In this document: in pieces, positions 35,927-44,392 of the stretch
Numbering within the stretch: the first letter of the stretch is position 1
Layout of the letters: each line of letters starts with the position of its first letter
DNA from: Comamonadaceae bacterium
GTDB lineage: Bacteria; Pseudomonadota; Gammaproteobacteria; Burkholderiales; Burkholderiaceae_C
DNA: 64,000 nucleotides
Assembly (NCBI GenBank): GCA_027486755.1
Contig: JAIXOM010000026.1
Coordinates: forward strand, 1-64,000
Reading direction: 5' to 3'
Notes under the pieces: generated by a model
Told to the model about the DNA's origin: nothing
The model's database searches: none
Seen by the model: only the letters and a program-made list of their open reading frames with translations
Translations under genes and position numbers: made by a program

Positions 35927-36226
35927 GTGCGAGTCGAAAAAACCGACGCGTACCGCGACTGGATAGACGGCTTGAAAGACCTCGCCGGACGAGCCCGCGT
36001 GCTGATGCGCGTTGATCGCCTGATTCACGGCAACCCAGGCGTGCATCGTAATCTGACCGAGGGCGTTTCCGAACTTAAAGTCGATGTCGGTCCCGGCTAC
36101 AGGGTGTACTACTCGCAGCGTGGAGACAGACTTTTGCTGCTGATCGCAGGCGGGGACAAGTCGACACAGTCCAAGGACATCGCAAGGGCACTGGAGCTCA
36201 ACCGGAATTTTGAGGAGTCGTCGTGA
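35927..36226 (+). CDS. RelE/HigB-like toxin (addiction-module killer protein)
   Basis: 99 residues of the 'addiction module killer' (Gp49/HigB-related) class: VEKTDAYRDWIDGLKDLAGRARVLMRVDRLIHGN (in part), then GVSELKVDVGPGYRVYYSQRGDRLLLLIAGGDK and a helical tail. The GxGYRVYY...LLLLIAGGDK core is the RelE-fold signature. Starts at GTG 35927. It overlaps the following antitoxin by four bases in toxin-first order, as in higBA. Likely a ribosome-dependent mRNA endonuclease. Confidence 0.9.
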   Translation: MRVEKTDAYRDWIDGLKDLAGRARVLMRVDRLIHGNPGVHRNLTEGVSELKVDVGPGYRVYYSQRGDRLLLLIAGGDKSTQSKDIARALELNRNFEESS

Positions 36227-36570
36227 TGAGCAAGATGGCCACAGGGAAATTGATGACGACGAAGTTAACGAAGACCAAGGCTTCGGCTTACGACGTGTCG
36301 GAGCATCTGCGCACACCGGAAGAAATGGCGGCCTACCTGAACGCCTGGCTAGAGGAGGCGCCCGAAGACGCGGCCGGTATTGCCCGTGCCTTGGGCGACA
36401 TCGCGCGGGCCAAAGGAATGTCCCAGGTGGCCAAGGACGCGGGGCTCAGCCGTGAGAGTCTCTACCGCGCGCTCAGCGCAGAAGGAAACCCTAGCTTTGC
36501 GACTGTGCTCAAGGTGGCCAAAGCACTTGGCGTCAGGCTTCATGCGCTGGCCGTGCCCGGTGGCGCCTGA
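36223..36570 (+). CDS. Antidote protein of the RelE/HigB-like module
   Basis: 115 residues of the putative addiction-module antidote family. The C-terminal half is an HTH of the lambda-repressor type: GDIARAKGMSQVAKDAGLSRESLYRALSAEGNPSF (in part) ending KVAKALGVRLHAL. The N-terminal SAYDVSEHLRTPEEMAAYLNAWLEE is the typical toxin-facing part. Two ATGs (36223, 36226) are possible starts; the first gives the four-base overlap with the toxin. It presumably binds the palindrome at 35901-35918. Confidence 0.9.
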   Translation: MMSKMATGKLMTTKLTKTKASAYDVSEHLRTPEEMAAYLNAWLEEAPEDAAGIARALGDIARAKGMSQVAKDAGLSRESLYRALSAEGNPSFATVLKVAKALGVRLHALAVPGGA

Positions 36571-36796
36571 GCCCCAGGGCATTCAAGCCATTCATGTAGC
36601 GCGACTGCGGGATTTGTTGACCGTTCTGAGCGTGGCGCGAGGTCCGCAAGACTTGGCCCGTCCGTCCTGGCGTTTGCATGGGCTCACTGGCGACTGGGCT
36701 GGCTTTCATGCTGTGACCGTGCAAGCCAATTGGCGATTGAGCTTTCGCTTTGTGGGGCAGGATGTGGAACTGTTGGACTATCTGGACTATCACTGA
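36542..36796 (+). pseudogene. HigB-family toxin lacking its normal N-terminus
   Basis: From about residue 14 this frame is a clear HigB (RelE-superfamily, PF05015-type): GIQAIHVARLRDLLTVL, then PSWRLHGLTGDWAGFHAVTVQANWRLSFRFV (in part) and the terminal DVELLDYLDYH. Intact members begin with about 15-20 residues of the type 'IKSFxHKGLxxFFxxG'; these are missing, and the frame instead continues upstream into the preceding antidote gene. A start at ATG 36542 would give 84 residues with an unrelated MRWPCPVAPE opening overlapping that gene by 29 bases. Either a truncated remnant or a fusion-junction toxin. Confidence 0.7.
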
Positions 36797-36804
36797 GGCC
36801 ACTC

Positions 36805-37104
36805 ATGAAGATGCACAACCCCGCGCACCCCGGCGAAATTCTCAAGGGCTGGCTGATCGATCTCGGCACCACTGTGACCGCCTTTGCCGCCCACGTGCAG
36901 GTCAGCCGGGTGATGCTTTGGCGTGTGCTCAATGGCCGAGCGGGTCTCAGTGCCGATATGGACTTGCGCCTGAGCGAGGCCCTGGGTACCAGCCCTTGTT
37001 ATTGGCTTGCCATGCAGGCCCAGCGTGATCTGTGGGCCGCTGGCCGGCAAGCCAAGGGACGCCCTCGGATCAGGCGCGTAAAGGCTGCCCCAGTAGCCAG
37101 GTAA
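36805..37104 (+). CDS. HigA-family antitoxin
   Basis: 99 residues: MKMHNPAHPGEILKGWLIDLGTTVTAFAAHVQVSRVMLWRVLNG (in part), the conserved HigA opening (HPGEIL) and Xre-type HTH, then a helix with SEALGTSPCYWLAMQAQRDLWAA. It lies eight bases after the truncated HigB, in the standard toxin-antitoxin order. The C-terminal tail is basic (RQAKGRPRIRRVKAA). If the upstream toxin is dead, this is an orphan antitoxin. Confidence 0.9.
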   Translation: MKMHNPAHPGEILKGWLIDLGTTVTAFAAHVQVSRVMLWRVLNGRAGLSADMDLRLSEALGTSPCYWLAMQAQRDLWAAGRQAKGRPRIRRVKAAPVAR

Positions 37105-37170
37105 GGCCCGCCGAGGCCGCGGCTTGGCATGAGCCCCGGTCGACCTTGATCATGTCGCGCAATCCTGCTT

Positions 37171-37571
37171 ATGCCTGCTGCCCGGGAAGCCCGGAACGCC
37201 TTGCTGGCACTGAATCCCGGTGACTACCCCTTGTCGCTGGATGGTGGCAAGTCGTCTGTGAGCGCTAAAGCGATTGCAGATTGGGCCAAGGCCGCTGCTG
37301 CTGGCGTGGAGTGGTTGCCGATTGACAAGCCCGTGCGGCAGTTCCAAGCAAAGCGCATTCGTTCTGGCGTGGAGACCGCATTGGCCAGCCTGCGAGTCAG
37401 TCAGGAATCCGGGGGCACTTGCTGAGCCATGGGGTCTGGGGCGTGCAAGCGGCCAGCTATGACGGGCACGAGGACGCGCCCCAAAAGCTGCAGGCCTTGG
37501 AAAAGTTGTACCGATTCCTGACCGAGACCAGCGCTAGCGTGGTGCACATCGCATCAAGAGTGGCCGCTTGA
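37171..37571 (+). pseudogene. Frameshifted C-terminal fragment of a tyrosine recombinase (phage/island integrase)
   Basis: The first 84 codons read ALLALNPGDYPLSLDGGKSSVSAKAIADWAKAA (in part) and then QFQAKRIRSGVETALASL, matching the catalytic-domain segment of tyrosine integrases that carries the second catalytic Arg. The frame stops at 37425, but a shifted frame continues LLSHGVWGVQAASYDGHEDAPQKLQALEKLYRFL (in part), which is the integrase terminal block with the SHG and Tyr (SYDGH; usually HYDxH) motifs. The N-terminal core-binding domain and first Arg are absent. The remnant supports mobile origin of this region beside a tRNA gene. Confidence 0.75.
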
Positions 37572-37596
37572 GTCTTTAAATTAATGCCCATACAAT
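37568..37596 (+). promoter_or_regulatory. Promoter of brnTA
   Basis: TTGAGT (37568-37573) and TACAAT (37591-37596) are separated by exactly 17 bases. The GTG start of brnT is 10 bases after the -10, so the transcript would have at most a few leader bases and no ribosome binding site. Confidence 0.6.
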
Positions 37597-37606
37597 AAAT
37601 ACATTC

Positions 37607-37885
37607 GTGCAATTCACATTTGACCCGCGCAAGGATGCCGCCAACATCATCAAGCATGGTCTTTCTCTGTCAGACGCGCCGCTGGTTTTCAATGCGGCCA
37701 ACAAGCTGACGATAGAGAGCACCCGGGGCAGTGAGGACCGATTGATGGACGTGGCCCTGGTTGCGGTCGCAGGCGTGGTGCTGGTGCTGGTCTATGTACT
37801 GCGTGAACCTAACAAGGTGCGGGCCCTATCGCTGCGCCGCGCATCCAAACAAGAAAGGACGCTGTATGCCCAAAAAACACACTAA
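37607..37885 (+). CDS. brnT: BrnT-family toxin
   Basis: 92 residues of the BrnT (RelE-fold ribonuclease) family: QFTFDPRKDAANIIKHGLSLSDAPLVF (in part), then SEDRLMDVALVAVAGVVLVLVYV and the closing RALSLRRASKQERTLY. The FDPxKxxxNxxKHGLSF opening and RxISxRxAxxxERxxY ending are diagnostic. It starts at GTG 37607 and overlaps brnA by about 20 bases. The middle strand is unusually Val-rich. BrnT/BrnA modules autorepress via BrnA. Confidence 0.93.
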   Translation: MQFTFDPRKDAANIIKHGLSLSDAPLVFNAANKLTIESTRGSEDRLMDVALVAVAGVVLVLVYVLREPNKVRALSLRRASKQERTLYAQKTH

Positions 37886-38186
37886 GCCCACTGCGACCGA
37901 TTGGGAGCGCGTTAAGCGTGAAGCCGCCCAAGGTGTGCCCATTGCCCACACCGCCGCCGATGGCCCCTATGACCCCAACGATGCCGCCGCCGTAGCCGCA
38001 TATTGGCAAGAGGCCAACATCAAACGAGGCCGGGGAAGGCCCGCCGCTGCCGTGAAGCGACCTACTCTGAATATGCGGATTGATGCCGATGTGCTGGAGG
38101 CCTTCAAGGCCACCGGGCAAGGTTGGCAAACCCGCATCAATGCCGCACTGCGCGATGCCGTGGCGCATGGGCTGAACAAGGCGTGA
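37866..38186 (+). CDS. brnA: BrnA-family antitoxin
   Basis: About 106 residues: PKKHTKPTATDWERVKREAAQGVPIAHTA (in part), AAYWQEANIKRGRGRPAAAVKRPTLNMRIDADVLEAFKATGQGWQTRINAALRDAV (in part). The RPTLNMRIDADVLEAFKATGxGWQTRIN segment is the BrnA ribbon-helix-helix DNA-binding region. ATG at 37866 lies inside the end of brnT, giving translational coupling. A strong terminator follows at 38359-38383. Confidence 0.93.
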   Translation: MPKKHTKPTATDWERVKREAAQGVPIAHTAADGPYDPNDAAAVAAYWQEANIKRGRGRPAAAVKRPTLNMRIDADVLEAFKATGQGWQTRINAALRDAVAHGLNKA

Positions 38187-38358
38187 GTTTGACGACTTCG
38201 GCTGCCCTACTCCTGCCCAGCGCCACACCGGGCAAGACCGGCTGATCTTGGCGCAAGGTCATGAGCTGTACCGCAAAGCGCGCGAGCGCAACCCTTCACG
38301 CTGGTCACGCCAGCCCGTCGCCGTCTTCGTGAAATACGCCATGCCCGATCTCCGCCCG
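38187..38358 (+). pseudogene. Possible transposase C-terminal remnant
   Basis: In one plus frame after the brnA stop, without a start codon, the sequence reads HELYRKARERNPSRWSRQPV. This resembles the 'ARxRNPxRWSxxTR' tail of integrase-core (DDE) transposases, but the rest is short and unconvincing. It is offered only as a possible IS scar that fits the mobile context. Confidence 0.3.
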
Positions 38359-38383
38359 ATCCCGCACGGCGTGCGGGATTTTT
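38359..38383 (+). terminator. Rho-independent terminator downstream of brnTA
   Basis: A nine-base perfect stem (atcccgcac at 38359-38367 with gtgcgggat at 38371-38379), three-base loop, then TTTT(T). It is suited to stop plus-strand transcription from the island before the oppositely oriented tRNA gene. Confidence 0.85.
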
Positions 38384-38441
38384 GCGGGAATTGTGCGTGA
38401 GACTCGATGTGAGTCGGTGAGGGTACGCGGTATTTGATGCG

Positions 38442-38526
38442 TGGTGCCCGGGGCCGGAATCGAACCGGCACGCCTTGCGGCGGGGGATTTTGAGTCCCCT
38501 GCGTCTACCAATTTCACCACCCGGGC
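38442..38526 (-). tRNA. tRNA-Leu (CAA anticodon)
   Basis: Read on the minus strand, 85 bases form a class II tRNA: acceptor arms GCCCGGG/CCCGGGC, discriminator A and an encoded CCA (38442-38444). The anticodon arm is GGGGA-CTCAAAA-TCCCC with CAA at the anticodon positions. A long variable arm (cgccgcaaggcg) and the T arm with GGTTCGATTCC follow. The variable arm and Leu-type D arm (GGTGAAATTGGTAGAC) support Leu. Its 3' end faces the accessory island. Confidence 0.95.
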
Positions 38527-38561
38527 GGGGGAGGGAGGGAAATTATGGCACAGTGCTGTCC

Positions 38562-39464
38562 ATGCAATTTCAGACCATCGAAGACGCAATTGGCAAGACC
38601 CCTCTGGTGGCGCTGCAGCGCCTGGGCGCTCAGGACAATGCGGCACGCGGCAATGTGATTCTAGGCAAGCTCGAAGGCAACAACCCGGCCGGCTCGGTCA
38701 AGGACAGGCCGGCGCTGTCCATGATCCGACGTGCCGAGGAGCGTGGCGAGATCAAGCCGGGCGATACGCTGGTTGAGGCCACCTCGGGCAATACCGGCAT
38801 TGCGTTGGCCATGGCGGCAGCGATCAAGGGCTACCGCATGGTGCTGATCATGCCGGAGGACCTGTCCATCGAGCGGGCCCAGACCATGAAGGCCTTCGGC
38901 GCGGAGCTCATCCTCACACCCAAGTCGGGGGGCATGGAGAACGCTCGGGATCTGGCCGAGAAGATGCAGGCCGAGGGCCGCGGGCGCATGCTCGATCAGT
39001 TTGCCAACCCTGATAACCCGCGCATCCACTACGAGACTACCGGCCCCGAGATCTGGAACGACACGCAAGGCCGGGTGACGCACTTTGTGAGCGCCATGGG
39101 CACCACCGGCACCATCACCGGGGTGTCGCGCTACCTCAAAGAAAAGAACCCGGCCGTTCGCATTGTGGGGGCTCAGCCCAGCGAGGGCTCGCGCATTCCG
39201 GGTATTCGCAAGTGGCCACAGGAGTACCTGCCCAAGATTTACGACCCCAGCCATGTTGATGAGTTGCGCCTGGTCAGCCAGACCGATGCCGAGGACATGT
39301 GCCGGCGCCTGGCCCGCGAGGAGGGCATCTTTGCCGGTGTGTCGGCCGCCGGCGCCTGCCAGGTGGCGCTGGAACTCTCGCGCAGCGTGAGCAATGCGGT
39401 GATTGTTTTTATCGTCTGCGACCGCGGCGACCGCTATCTTTCCACTGGGGTCTTCCCCGCTTAA
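38562..39464 (+). CDS. cysM: Cysteine synthase B (O-acetylserine sulfhydrylase)
   Basis: 300 residues of the PLP fold-type II family. Visible are the opening IEDAIGKTPLVALQRL, the PLP lysine in NPAGSVKDRPALSMI, substrate loop ATSGNTGIALA, AMGTTGTITGVSRYL for the cofactor phosphate, and GIFAGVSAAGA near the C-terminus. RIPGIRKWPQEYLPKI is characteristic of CysM (rather than CysK), which can use thiosulfate. ATG at 38562; the upstream in-frame extension would run into the tRNA gene. Confidence 0.95.
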   Translation: MQFQTIEDAIGKTPLVALQRLGAQDNAARGNVILGKLEGNNPAGSVKDRPALSMIRRAEERGEIKPGDTLVEATSGNTGIALAMAAAIKGYRMVLIMPEDLSIERAQTMKAFGAELILTPKSGGMENARDLAEKMQAEGRGRMLDQFANPDNPRIHYETTGPEIWNDTQGRVTHFVSAMGTTGTITGVSRYLKEKNPAVRIVGAQPSEGSRIPGIRKWPQEYLPKIYDPSHVDELRLVSQTDAEDMCRRLAREEGIFAGVSAAGACQVALELSRSVSNAVIVFIVCDRGDRYLSTGVFPA

Positions 39465-39477
39465 GAGGCTAGCCCCT

Positions 39478-40023
39478 ATGGCTGAATTTCGTTTTTGCCC
39501 GATGTGCGCCAGCGCCCTGGCTTGGCAAAGTCGCGCTGAAGACGGCGGCGAAGTTTCCCGCCTGCGCTGCACCGCCTGTGACTACACCCATTGGAACAAC
39601 CCCACGCCGGTGCTCGCCGGCATTGTGGAGGTCGAAGGCAAGATTTTGTTGGCGCGCAATGCCGCCTGGAGCGGCCGCCGCTTTGCCCTGATCACCGGCT
39701 TTATGGAGGCTGGCGAGACGCCCGAGGAGGGCATCTCTCGCGAGATTGGGGAGGAGACCAGCTTGGAGGTGACGGCCTTGCAACTCATTGGTGTTTATGA
39801 GTTCAAGCGGATGAACCAGGTCATCATCGCCTATCATGCGAAGGCCCATGGGCAGGTGAGCCTGTCCCCAGAGTTGGTGGAATACAAGTTGTACGCGCCG
39901 CAGGACCTGATCTGCTGGCCGGCCGGCACCGGTTATGCGCTGGCCGACTGGCTGCGCACCCAGAACATTGAGCCTCGGTTCATGAGCTGGGAGGAACGTG
40001 AAGCGATGAGCCGAGAATCATGA
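39478..40023 (+). CDS. NUDIX hydrolase with N-terminal zinc ribbon (NudC-like)
   Basis: 181 residues. A four-Cys zinc ribbon (FRFCPMCASAL ... RLRCTACDY) precedes the NUDIX box GFMEAGETPEEGISREIGEE (metal-binding Glu residues present). The layout resembles NADH pyrophosphatase NudC but it is shorter, lacking the N-terminal domain. It starts at ATG 39478, 13 bases after cysM, and overlaps the next gene by four bases, so cysM-nudix-tusA is probably an operon linked to sulfur metabolism. Confidence 0.9.
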   Translation: MAEFRFCPMCASALAWQSRAEDGGEVSRLRCTACDYTHWNNPTPVLAGIVEVEGKILLARNAAWSGRRFALITGFMEAGETPEEGISREIGEETSLEVTALQLIGVYEFKRMNQVIIAYHAKAHGQVSLSPELVEYKLYAPQDLICWPAGTGYALADWLRTQNIEPRFMSWEEREAMSRES

Positions 40024-40250
40024 TGCAGATCGACAAAGAACTCGATACCCGGGGGCTCAACTGCCCTCTGCCCATCCTCAAGGCCAAGAAGACCCTGGCC
40101 GAGATGAGCAGCGGCCAGCTGCTCAAGGTGATGTCCACCGACGCCGGTTCGGTGCGCGACTTTCAGGCTTTTGCCAAGCAAACCGGTAACGACCTGGTGG
40201 CCCAGGAAAGCACCGGCGGCGAGTTCACCCACGTTCTCAAGCGGCGCTGA
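40020..40250 (+). CDS. TusA-family sulfur carrier protein
   Basis: 76 residues: KELDTRGLNCPLPILKAKKTLAEM with the sulfur-carrying Cys in the CPxPILK motif, then SGQLLKVMSTDAGSVRDFQAFAKQTGNDLV (in part). TusA-like proteins relay persulfide sulfur for tRNA thiolation or molybdopterin routes. It overlaps the NUDIX gene (ATGATG at 40020). Co-location with cysM suggests a sulfur-trafficking role here; whether it is the true TusA is not decidable. Confidence 0.92.
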   Translation: MMQIDKELDTRGLNCPLPILKAKKTLAEMSSGQLLKVMSTDAGSVRDFQAFAKQTGNDLVAQESTGGEFTHVLKRR

Positions 40251-40292
40251 GCGCAAGCGATCGTTGCGCCCAGAACTCTCGGGCTGGATCGC

Positions 40293-41168
40293 TTATTGAA
40301 TCTGCAGCTGCTGCAGATATTGTTTAAAGGCGGGCCCGACCTCGCTGTGCTGCAAGGCCAGCTCGACGGTGGCCTGCAAAAAGCCTTCTTTGCTGCCGCA
40401 GTCATAGCGCTTGCCCTGGTATTTGTAGGCATAGACCGCCTCTTCGGCCATCAGGGCGGCAATACCGTCGGTCAGTTGAATCTCACCGCCGGCGCCGCTG
40501 CCCAATTGTTTGAGGTGGCGGAAGATGGCGGGGGTGAGGATGTAGCGGCCGGCCACGCCGATGCGCGAGGGCGCCACTTCCGGGGCGGGCTTTTCCACGA
40601 TGCGCTCGACCTGGGTCAGTCGATCTTCGATAGCCTTGCCGTCCACGATGCCGTAGCGGCGGGTGTGTTCCAGCGGCACCTCTTGCACCGCTAGGACCGA
40701 GCGGCCCAGGCGTGCAAACTGCTCGGTCATTTGGGCCAGCACCGGCGGCTCGCCAACCATCAGGTCATCGGCCAGCAAGACGGCAAAGGGCTTGTTGCCC
40801 ACCACATGCTCGGCGCACAGCACGGCATGGCCCAGGCCCAGCATGCGGTGCTGGCGCACATAGGAAAAATGCATGTCCTCCATGCGCACCGAGCGCAGCA
40901 ACTCCAGCAGCGTCTGTTTGCCAGCGGCTTCCAGCTCGCTTTCAAGCTCGTAGGCGGTGTCGAAATGGTCTTCGATGGCGCGCTTGCTGCGGCCAGTGAT
41001 GAAGACCATGTGGCGGATGCCGGCGGCGTAGGCTTCTTCCACCGCGTACTGAATCAGCGGCTTGTCGACCACCGGCAGCATTTCCTTGGGCTGGGCTTTG
41101 GTGGCCGGCAAAAAACGGGTGCCCAGGCCGGCGACGGGGAATACGGCGATCTTCAGTGCTGAATTCAT
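40293..41168 (-). CDS. galU: UTP-glucose-1-phosphate uridylyltransferase
   Basis: 291 residues, making UDP-glucose for surface polysaccharides. The nucleotidyltransferase signature is [34 protein letters not shown] (in part), followed by [42 protein letters not shown] (in part) and [16 protein letters not shown] at 41168 fits homologues; an upstream in-frame ATG at 41216 would add 16 residues. Convergent with tusA, and about 75 bases downstream of valS-side sequence on the same strand. Confidence 0.95.
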   Translation of the reverse strand: MNSALKIAVFPVAGLGTRFLPATKAQPKEMLPVVDKPLIQYAVEEAYAAGIRHMVFITGRSKRAIEDHFDTAYELESELEAAGKQTLLELLRSVRMEDMHFSYVRQHRMLGLGHAVLCAEHVVGNKPFAVLLADDLMVGEPPVLAQMTEQFARLGRSVLAVQEVPLEHTRRYGIVDGKAIEDRLTQVERIVEKPAPEVAPSRIGVAGRYILTPAIFRHLKQLGSGAGGEIQLTDGIAALMAEEAVYAYKYQGKRYDCGSKEGFLQATVELALQHSEVGPAFKQYLQQLQIQ

Positions 41169-41244
41169 GAGGGCGTGTGTTTTTAGGGCTGAGGAGGGTT
41201 GGTTAGGGCAGATCATCGCATCCTGGCTGGCTCAACGGTAATGC

Positions 41245-44193
41245 TTAGCCCAAGCGCTGCAGTTGCGAGCGCAGCTTGGCCAGGGTACTGGAAAAATCTT
41301 CCAGTCGCTTCTTTTCCTGCTCGATCACCGCCGGCGGTGCCTTATCCACGAAAGCCTGGTTGCCCAACTTGCCCTGGGCCTTGGCCATCTCGCCTTCGAT
41401 GCGGGCCGCTTCCTTGCTCAGGCGGATTTTTTCTGCGGCCACGTCGACTTCGATGAACAGGCAGATGCGGCTGGCGCCGACGACCGCCACCGGCGCGGCC
41501 TGAGCGGCGGCCTGCCAGGCAGCCTCGTCGTCGAAGACCTTGACCTCACTGAGCTTGGCCAGGGCTTGCAGCAAGGCGGCGTTGCTGCGCAGGAAGTCGG
41601 CGTCGCCCAGCGCATACAGCGGTATCTTGGCGGCCGGCGAGACGCCCATTTCGCCGCGCAGATTGCGGCAGGCATCGACCAGGGCCTTGAGTCGGGCGAT
41701 GTTGGCGATCGCCTGCTCATCGACCTTGCCCATCTGCGCCTCGGGGTAGCGGGCAAGGCTCACCGATGGGCCGGGCAGGCCGGCCACCGGCGCCACCTTT
41801 TGCCACAGCTCTTCGGTGATGAAAGGAATCAGCGGATGGGCCAGGCGCAAGATGGCTTCGAGCGTGCGGATCAGGGTGCGGCGGGTGGCGCGCTGCTGAG
41901 CCGCGTCGCCTTGCTGCAGTTGCACCTTGGCGATTTCCAGGTACCAGTCGCAGTACTCGTTCCAGACGAATTCATAAATCGCACCGGCTACATTGTCGAG
42001 CCGGTATTCGGCAAAGCCCTTGGCCACCTCGGCCTCGACCTGCTGCAGCACCGAGCTGATCCAGCGGTCGGCTTGGCTGAACTTCATGTACTGGTAGAAG
42101 GGCCCGGCAGGAATCAGCTCCCCGTTTTCGCCGGTGCGCGGCGGCGTGCATTCGGCTTTGGTGTGCTCTTTGAGTCCGCAGTCCTGGCCTTCGCAGTTCA
42201 TCAGCACAAAGCGGGTGGCGTTCCACAGCTTGTTGCAGAAATTGCGGTAGCCCTCGCAGCGCTTGCTGTCAAAGTTGATGCTGCGGCCCAGGCTGGCCAG
42301 GGCGGCAAAGGTAAAGCGCAGCGCATCGGCGCCGTAGGCCGGTATGCCTTCCGGAAATTCTTTTTGGGTGTTCTTGCGCACCTGCGGCGCCGTCTCGGGT
42401 TTGCGCAGGCCCTGGCTGCGCTTGTCCAGCAGCGGCTCGAGCGCGATGCCGTCGATCAGGTCCACCGGGTCGAGCACATTGCCTTCGCTCTTGCTCATCT
42501 TCTTGCCCTGGGCGTCGCGCACCAGGCCGTGGATGTAAACATCCCTGAACGGCACCCGCCCGGTGAAGTGGGTGGTCATCATGATCATGCGGGCGACCCA
42601 GAAGAAGATGATGTCGTAGCCGGTGACCAGCACCGAAGAAGGCAGGTAGAGGTCGTAGTCGCTGCTCGCATCGCTGGCCTGGGCCGCCTGCGGCCAGCCC
42701 ATGGTGCTAAAGGGCACCAGGGCACTGGAATACCAAGTGTCGAGCACGTCTTCGTCGCGCTTGAGCGTCTTGCCGGGTGCCTGCGCTTGGGCCTCGGCCA
42801 GGCTGCGGGCCACATAGACCTTGCCATCTTCGTCATACCAAGCGGGAATCTGGTGGCCCCACCAGAGCTGGCGCGAGATGCACCAGTCCTGGATGTTGTT
42901 CATCCACTGGTTATAGGTGTTGATCCAGTTCTCAGGCACAAAGCGCACCTGGCCCGATTGCACCGCATCAATGGCTTTTTGCGCGATGCTCTTGCCCGTG
43001 GGGTCCTGCGGGCTGACCTTGTTCATCGCCACAAACCATTGGTCGGTCAGCATGGGCTCGACCACCTGGCCGGTGCGGGCGCAGCGGGGCACCATCAGCT
43101 TGTGCTTTTTGACTTCGACCAGCAGGCCTGCCGTTTCGAGGTCGGCCACGACGGCTTTGCGTGCGACAAAGCGGTCCAGGCCACGGTATTTTTCTGGGGC
43201 ATTGCCATTGACGGTAGCGTCCAGATTGAGCACGCAGATCATGTCCAGTTTATGGCGCTGACCTACGGCGTAGTCGTTGTTGTCATGCGCGGGCGTGACT
43301 TTGACGACGCCTGTGCCGAAGTCTTTGTCGACGTACTCGTCGGCAATCACCGGGATGGTGCGCTCGCACAGGGGTAGCTTGACTTGCTTGCCGATCAGTG
43401 AGCGGTAGCGATCGTCCTCTGGGTGGACCATCACGGCCACGTCGCCCAACAGGGTTTCCGGGCGGGTGGTGGCCACGGTCAAAGAGCCGCTGCCGTCGGC
43501 GAGGTCATAGCGGATGTGCCAGAGCGAGCCGTCTTCTTCCTCGCTTTCGACCTCCAGGTCCGAGACCGCGCTCATCAGCACCGGATCCCAGTTGACCAGG
43601 CGTTTGCCGCGGTAGATCAGGCCCTGCTGGTAGAGCTGCACAAAGGTTTCAGTCACCACAGAAGACAGCTTGTCGTCCATGGTGAAGTACTCGCGGCCCC
43701 AGTCCACGCTGTCGCCCATGCGGCGCATCTGCTCGGTGATGGTGTTGCCCGACTGCTCTTTCCACTCCCACACCTTAGCCACGAAGTTCTTGCGCGCCTC
43801 CTGCGGCGTCGGCCCCATGGCGTGGCGGCTGATGCCCTGCGCTTGAAGCTGGCGCTCGACCACGATCTGCGTGGCAATGCCCGCATGGTCGGTGCCCGGC
43901 ACCCACACCGTGTTGTGACCCCTCATGCGGTGGTAGCGGGTCAGGCTGTCCATGATGGTCTGATTGAAGGCATGGCCCATGTGCAGCGTGCCGGTCACGT
44001 TGGGCGGCGGCAGCTGTATGCAAAAAGCCGGCTGGCCGGGCTCGGGCTGGCCAGTACCCCGATAGCCGGCTGCGCCGTAGCCGCGCTGCTCCCACTGCGC
44101 GCCCCACTGCGCTTCGAGCGCGGCCGGCTCGAAAGACTTGGCCAGCGATTGCAGGCCGGGTTGCTCAGGGCGGGTGTCGGGGGAGGAATTCAT
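41245..44193 (-). CDS. valS: Valyl-tRNA synthetase
   Basis: 982 residues, class I aminoacyl-tRNA synthetase. Visible are the HIGH motif as HMGH ([14 protein letters not shown]), the editing-domain [27 protein letters not shown] ([13 protein letters not shown]), the anticodon-binding WNATRF and WISS regions, and a C-terminal coiled-coil ([22 protein letters not shown], in part) typical of ValS. Two Cys-rich insertions are not unusual. ATG at 44193. Long antisense frames here are composition shadows. Confidence 0.98.
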   Translation of the reverse strand: MNSSPDTRPEQPGLQSLAKSFEPAALEAQWGAQWEQRGYGAAGYRGTGQPEPGQPAFCIQLPPPNVTGTLHMGHAFNQTIMDSLTRYHRMRGHNTVWVPGTDHAGIATQIVVERQLQAQGISRHAMGPTPQEARKNFVAKVWEWKEQSGNTITEQMRRMGDSVDWGREYFTMDDKLSSVVTETFVQLYQQGLIYRGKRLVNWDPVLMSAVSDLEVESEEEDGSLWHIRYDLADGSGSLTVATTRPETLLGDVAVMVHPEDDRYRSLIGKQVKLPLCERTIPVIADEYVDKDFGTGVVKVTPAHDNNDYAVGQRHKLDMICVLNLDATVNGNAPEKYRGLDRFVARKAVVADLETAGLLVEVKKHKLMVPRCARTGQVVEPMLTDQWFVAMNKVSPQDPTGKSIAQKAIDAVQSGQVRFVPENWINTYNQWMNNIQDWCISRQLWWGHQIPAWYDEDGKVYVARSLAEAQAQAPGKTLKRDEDVLDTWYSSALVPFSTMGWPQAAQASDASSDYDLYLPSSVLVTGYDIIFFWVARMIMMTTHFTGRVPFRDVYIHGLVRDAQGKKMSKSEGNVLDPVDLIDGIALEPLLDKRSQGLRKPETAPQVRKNTQKEFPEGIPAYGADALRFTFAALASLGRSINFDSKRCEGYRNFCNKLWNATRFVLMNCEGQDCGLKEHTKAECTPPRTGENGELIPAGPFYQYMKFSQADRWISSVLQQVEAEVAKGFAEYRLDNVAGAIYEFVWNEYCDWYLEIAKVQLQQGDAAQQRATRRTLIRTLEAILRLAHPLIPFITEELWQKVAPVAGLPGPSVSLARYPEAQMGKVDEQAIANIARLKALVDACRNLRGEMGVSPAAKIPLYALGDADFLRSNAALLQALAKLSEVKVFDDEAAWQAAAQAAPVAVVGASRICLFIEVDVAAEKIRLSKEAARIEGEMAKAQGKLGNQAFVDKAPPAVIEQEKKRLEDFSSTLAKLRSQLQRLG

Positions 44194-44392
44194 GGCGGAG
44201 GGATTTCGGGCGCAGGGAGCGCGTCAGGGAAAGCACGGGATTTTAGCCAGCGGCCCCTTTGCGCACCGCGCCGCGAGGGTGCTTCTTGAGTCTGTGCGTC
44301 GCCGTACCTGCATATCGAGCCAGGCTCAGGTCTTGCCTAGGCGCCCGGCTCGGAGAACAATTGACACACTTTTCTATTTCAAGGGATCTCTC

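Noticed and set aside
41263..43377. 704-codon antisense frame over valS
   Set aside because: Shadow of a strongly biased synthetase gene; no domain or motif.
44361..44392. TTGACA upstream of the second Bug receptor as a sigma70 promoter
   Set aside because: No acceptable -10 hexamer at 16-18 bases spacing; the only AT-rich hexamer is six bases away.
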